Shown one piece after another: positions 6,386-10,438 of a stretch of 10,438 nt of DNA (the stretch's first letter is position 1; every line of letters starts with the position of its first letter). Position numbers and translations under genes: made by a program. Source of the DNA: Terriglobia bacterium (GTDB lineage Bacteria > Acidobacteriota > Terriglobia > UBA7540); contig JAIQGB010000206.1 in assembly GCA_020072905.1 (NCBI GenBank), positions 1-10,438 of the forward strand, written 5' to 3'. A model generated the notes under the pieces. The model was not told the DNA's origin, did not search any database, and saw nothing but the letters and a program-made list of their open reading frames with translations.

Positions 6386-7117
6386 TTATCGTCCGCCCGT
6401 GAGAACGGTTGAGCGCACCCCGCGCCTGACCAGCGACTTCAGATCGGCGGCGAAGGCGGGAAGGCTCGAGTGAGGCAGGCATGCGAGCAGCGTGCGGCAG
6501 GAGAGCAGCGTTTCCTTGACCACCAGGTCGAAATCGTGGAAGTAGTAGTCGAACCGCTCCCACATTTCGGAGGGGCGGTCCTCGGTCCGGTCGGCGTAGC
6601 GGTAATCGCGCCGGAATTCGCGGTTCAGGATTTCCGCCGCGCGCCGCAGCATGCGCAAATGGAGTTGGAAGCGCAGTCTTGTGCGGAAGACCAGTTGATC
6701 GAACAGCTCGTGCATGCGGACGTAGTCCGCCATGACGCGGGATTTGAAGCGGTCCGCCGCGACGCCGCGCACGGGGATGACAGTGCGAGCGTTGCCGAGG
6801 TGCCGCGACATGGCGATGGAGAGCAAGCCGAGGATTTCCGCCAGGCGGTCCCACTCGGAGACCGAGAGCCGCACCAGGCGCCAGGCGATTTCCAGTTGCC
6901 CGGCGTCGCGCTCCTCGATGGCGTCGTTGAGCGAAATGCCCAGGATGGCCGCCTGGGTTTCGATTTCCAGCGCAATGGGCTGGTAGATCGCGTCTCGCTC
7001 GGGGCCCAGCTGGGCAAGACCGGCCATGCGCGGGGCATCGGTGGCATTCAAGCGAAGTATCCATCTCAGGATCGTTCCTAGCACAATCAAGGCGCCCGCG
7101 CCCAGAAGCCATTTCAT
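6386..7117 (-). CDS. Single-pass membrane protein of unknown function
   Basis: I do not recognise this family. From ATG 7117 the protein has 243 residues: a short positive start MKW, one hydrophobic helix at about 4-21 (LLGAGALIVLGTILRWIL), then a long, mostly helical, charged domain with few glycines. Repeated Arg/Leu/Glu patterns such as EIAWRLVRLSVSEWDRLAEI and RTRLRFQLHLRMLRRAAEIL suggest a helical bundle or coiled segments. A WERFDYYFHDFD stretch near residue 197 is the most distinctive part. An N-terminal anchor with the domain in the cytoplasm is consistent with the RWILR positive residues after the helix. An in-frame ATG at 7144 is possible, but it would lie between the -10 and -35 boxes of the promoter at 7127-7155, and the shorter form begins at the membrane helix. 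Coding status is supported by the clean membrane helix, the protein-like composition and the promoter placement. Confidence 0.72.
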   Translation of the reverse strand: MKWLLGAGALIVLGTILRWILRLNATDAPRMAGLAQLGPERDAIYQPIALEIETQAAILGISLNDAIEERDAGQLEIAWRLVRLSVSEWDRLAEILGLLSIAMSRHLGNARTVIPVRGVAADRFKSRVMADYVRMHELFDQLVFRTRLRFQLHLRMLRRAAEILNREFRRDYRYADRTEDRPSEMWERFDYYFHDFDLVVKETLLSCRTLLACLPHSSLPAFAADLKSLVRRGVRSTVLTGGR

Positions 7118-7126
7118 ATGCTTTCT

Positions 7127-7155
7127 ACTATAGGGGACATTCATCGGCCGTTCAA
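7127..7155 (-). promoter_or_regulatory. Promoter giving a probably leaderless mRNA
   Basis: On the minus strand TTGAAC (7150-7155, 4/6) and TATAGT (7127-7132, 5/6) are separated by 17 bases. Seven bases after the -10 box the sequence reads ATATG, with the start codon of the membrane-protein gene at 7117. Transcription would therefore begin at 7119-7117, leaving no room for a ribosome binding site. Confidence 0.6.
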
Positions 7156-7336
7156 GGCGGGACTTGAGCGGCCAGAAATACTGTCACGAGAGTGACTCTA
7201 TTGATTTGAGGCTATATCACGGGAAGATTCCCGCGCGATCCAGGGTGCCGCCCGTGTCGGGGTGGAGGCGGGTCCTTCGTGCCGGGAGGCGAGGGGGGCA
7301 TTACGCCACCCGCCGCTTCTTTCGCGGATTTAGCTT

Positions 7337-7365
7337 TTGTCAAATCCACGCCCCCGTGGTATCAT
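7337..7365 (+). promoter_or_regulatory. Sigma70-type promoter of rpsO, with a palindromic spacer
   Basis: TTGTCA (7337-7342) and TATCAT (7360-7365) each match the consensus at 5/6, with a 17-base spacer. Transcription should start near 7372-7374, about 42 bases before the rpsO ATG. The spacer ends in a perfect inverted repeat CCACG-CCCC-CGTGG (7346-7359) that abuts the -10 box. Upstream, 7156-7336 is non-coding; I see only a small GTCAC-GAGA-GTGAC hairpin (7183-7196) there. Confidence 0.75.
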
Positions 7366-7414
7366 GCTTGTGGACAAAAAAGGGAAAACTTGAGAGAAGT
7401 GAGGAGACTGGCGG

Positions 7415-7684
7415 ATGCCACTGACCCAGGATTCCAAGACTAACCTGATCGAGCGCTTCAAGGTTCATCCCAAAGACACGGGCTCGCCTGAAGTGCAAAT
7501 TGCCCTGTTGAGCGAGCGGATTACTTACATGAACGAGCACTTTCGTGTGCACCGCAAAGACCACGCCTCGCGGCGTGGCCTGCTCATCATGGTGGGCAAG
7601 CGGCGGCGCTTGCTCGAGTATTTGAAGAGAAGGAATCCCGACAGTTATCAGCAGGTCATCGAGAAGTTGGGCATCCGCAAATAG
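7415..7684 (+). CDS. rpsO: 30S ribosomal protein S15
   Basis: S15 is a primary binder of 16S rRNA (helices 20-22 junction), nucleates platform assembly and contributes to an intersubunit bridge. At 89 residues it has exactly the usual length. The four-helix pattern is intact: DTGSPEVQIALLSERI (21-36), the RNA-binding loop HRKDHASRRGLL (45-56), VGKRRRLLEYL (59-69), and the C-terminal end QQVIEKLGIRK. The common HHSRRG reads HASRRG here. GAGGAG at 7401-7406, eight bases before the ATG, is a good ribosome site. It has its own promoter and lies 270 bases before pnp, the usual partner. In several bacteria S15 represses its own mRNA through structures in the leader; the leader here (about 42 bases) is too short for me to assign one of those folds. 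Confidence 0.97.
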   Translation: MPLTQDSKTNLIERFKVHPKDTGSPEVQIALLSERITYMNEHFRVHRKDHASRRGLLIMVGKRRRLLEYLKRRNPDSYQQVIEKLGIRK

Positions 7685-7743
7685 CCCCGTTGTGACCCTA
7701 GATTTCAGCAGTTTGGGCTCTGATCATCCAGAAAATCCCAGTG

Positions 7744-7788
7744 ACCCCCCCGTGGATCGGGGCGGGTGCTGCGTTTGGGTGCGGCACC
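7744..7788 (+). promoter_or_regulatory. Two abutting RNA hairpins in the rpsO-pnp spacer
   Basis: The first stem pairs ACCCCCCCG (7744-7752) with CGGGGCGGGT (7758-7767), nine pairs with one bulged C and loop TGGAT. The second pairs GGTGCTGC (7765-7772) with GCGGCACC (7781-7788), eight pairs including one G-U. They share three bases (7765-7767), so they compete or stack. Neither has a T-run, so they are not ordinary terminators. In E. coli a hairpin here is cut by RNase III as part of PNPase autoregulation; the same role is an inference. The remaining spacer to 7941 shows nothing coding. Confidence 0.5.
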
Positions 7789-7941
7789 GGGCCGCTGTGG
7801 AAACCTCCTTTCCTTCGCAACTCGCCTTTTCCATCTCGCCATCAACCGCAACAGCCGCGCCAGGGCCTGGGGTAACGGGCGGAACGAGACCGTCCGGCAA
7901 TGCCCCACACGGCCCCGTGCGCATGGGCAATACACATTGAA

Positions 7942-7948
7942 TGGAGGA
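7942..7948 (+). promoter_or_regulatory. Ribosome binding site fixing the TTG start of pnp
   Basis: TGGAGGA at 7942-7948 lies six bases before TTG 7955-7957. The frame is open back to 7766, but the upstream residues are arginine-rich, lack similarity to PNPase and have no ribosome site. The first in-frame ATG downstream (8012) would cut away a conserved first strand. Confidence 0.82.
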
Positions 7949-7954
7949 TATAAA

Positions 7955-10078
<2,124 letters not shown>

Positions 10079-10115
10079 CGTCATGTAATCGAAGAAAGTG
10101 ACACACTCGATGGCC

Positions 10116-10222
10116 TGTCACCCTGAGCCCGTTCGCTTCGCTCAGGATTGACTCCGCGACGGGTCTCTGCATTTCTTTTCTTTGACAAAATGCGGGGATG
10201 CTTCGCTCAGCTCAGCATGACA
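10116..10222. repeat. 107-bp inverted-repeat element (possible non-autonomous mobile or REP-like repeat)
   Basis: The left end TGTCACCCTGAGC (10116-10128) and the inverted right end (10210-10222; reads TGTCATGCTGAGC on the other strand) match at 11 of 13 positions. Inside are a seven-pair stem CCTGAGC/GCTCAGG (10122-10128 with 10140-10146), an inner GCATTT/AAATGC pair (10169-10174 with 10188-10193), and a direct repeat GCTTCGCTCAG (10134-10144 and 10200-10210). There is no reading frame of note. TGTCA...TGACA-ended intergenic repeats of this look occur widely in Acidobacteriota-type genomes, to my recollection. No clean target duplication flanks it. Confidence 0.6.
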
Positions 10223-10284
10223 GCGTGGCCCTGGCCTGTGTCACGCATTTCGGTTACGCGGCACTAACCGGGATGACTCCCTGG

Positions 10285-10305
10285 GGGCGAGGCGTTGCCT
10301 CGCCC
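10285..10305. repeat. Short perfect palindrome, nine-pair stem
   Basis: GGGCGAGGC and GCCTCGCCC pair perfectly around a three-base loop GTT. GGGG then TTTT follow (10306-10313), so it might weakly terminate pnp transcription, but the four G between stem and T-run make it a poor intrinsic terminator. It belongs to the run of palindromes in 10116-10436. Confidence 0.7.
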
Positions 10306-10354
10306 GGGGTTTTACACGCGTTCTTTTCGCGAATCGAAAGGCACTATCTTGTAG

Positions 10355-10375
10355 GGGCAGGCCTTGTGCCTGCCC
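10355..10375. repeat. Short perfect palindrome, eight-pair stem, with a T-rich tail
   Basis: GGGCAGGC (10355-10362) pairs with GCCTGCCC (10368-10375) around CTTGT. The following TTCTTT (10376-10381) makes this the best terminator candidate after pnp, though it lies nearly 280 bases past the stop codon. The AGGC...GCCT core resembles the preceding palindrome at 10285. Confidence 0.7.
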
Positions 10376-10409
10376 TTCTTTGTTCGGGGGCGAGATGGGC
10401 AAGCGAGCA

Positions 10410-10436
10410 CCCACGGCACGGATTCTGTGCCGTGGG
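10410..10436. repeat. Short perfect palindrome, ten-pair stem, at the right edge
   Basis: CCCACGGCAC (10410-10419) pairs perfectly with GTGCCGTGGG (10427-10436) around the seven-base loop GGATTCT. The window ends two bases later, so whether a T-run or another repeat follows is unknown. Confidence 0.7.
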
Positions 10437-10438
10437 CT

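Noticed and set aside
5622..6473. Plus-strand frame antisense to the GH42 N-terminus
   Set aside because: Shadow of GH42, extending over its promoter without protein-like features.
6198..7112. Minus-strand Arg/Pro-rich frame overlapping the unknown membrane protein
   Set aside because: The competing frame has a clean membrane helix and a normal residue mix; this one has the Arg/Gly/Pro bias of an off-frame GC-rich reading.
7766..7954. N-terminal extension of pnp to an upstream start
   Set aside because: The 63 extra residues resemble no PNPase, overlap a hairpin and lack a ribosome site; TTG 7955 has one at ideal distance.
10116..10436. CRISPR array after pnp
   Set aside because: The palindromes differ from one another and there is no constant repeat with regular spacers.

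Overview
The window is high-GC bacterial DNA. It holds the ends of a conserved translation and RNA-metabolism cluster with a block of unrelated genes between them. On the left are the 3' end of rbfA and the complete truB; on the right are complete rpsO and pnp. In E. coli and many other bacteria these four are neighbours in the order rbfA-truB-rpsO-pnp, downstream of nusA-infB. Here about 6.2 kb separates truB from rpsO. The gene content (three-BON exported protein, secreted GH42 galactosidase, MGDG/UgtP-type glycosyltransferase) and the dispersed palindromes after pnp look most like an Acidobacteriota genome or a related soil lineage. That placement is an inference from style, not from a marker comparison.

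Layout. Positions 1-1251: rbfA (partial) and truB on the plus strand. 1248-2363: a GT28/MGDG-synthase-like lipid glycosyltransferase on the minus strand, converging on truB with overlapping stop codons. 2483-2921: remnant of a LysE-type membrane transporter that changes frame and lacks its middle, probably a pseudogene. 3200-3943: exported protein with three BON domains, closed by a textbook intrinsic terminator at 3969-4005. 4035-6143: secreted GH42 beta-galactosidase on the minus strand with its own near-consensus promoter. 6386-7117: single-pass membrane protein of unknown function on the minus strand, with a promoter so close to the start that the mRNA is probably leaderless. 7337-10078: rpsO promoter, rpsO, a structured 270-base spacer, and pnp with a TTG start. 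10079-10438: non-coding, with one 107-bp inverted-repeat element and three short perfect palindromes in a row.

How the genes work together. RbfA (30S maturation), TruB (tRNA psi55), S15 (30S assembly) and PNPase (3'-5' RNA decay) form a coherent translation/RNA group. The interposed genes concern the envelope or extracellular sugars: lipid glycosylation, a BON envelope protein, a galactosidase and a membrane protein. They do not form an obvious single pathway, and each carries its own transcription signals. I saw no tRNA or rRNA gene, CRISPR array, transposase, phage gene or recognisable defence system. The most unusual items are the split of the conserved cluster, the deleted transporter, the probable leaderless gene and the palindrome cluster after pnp.
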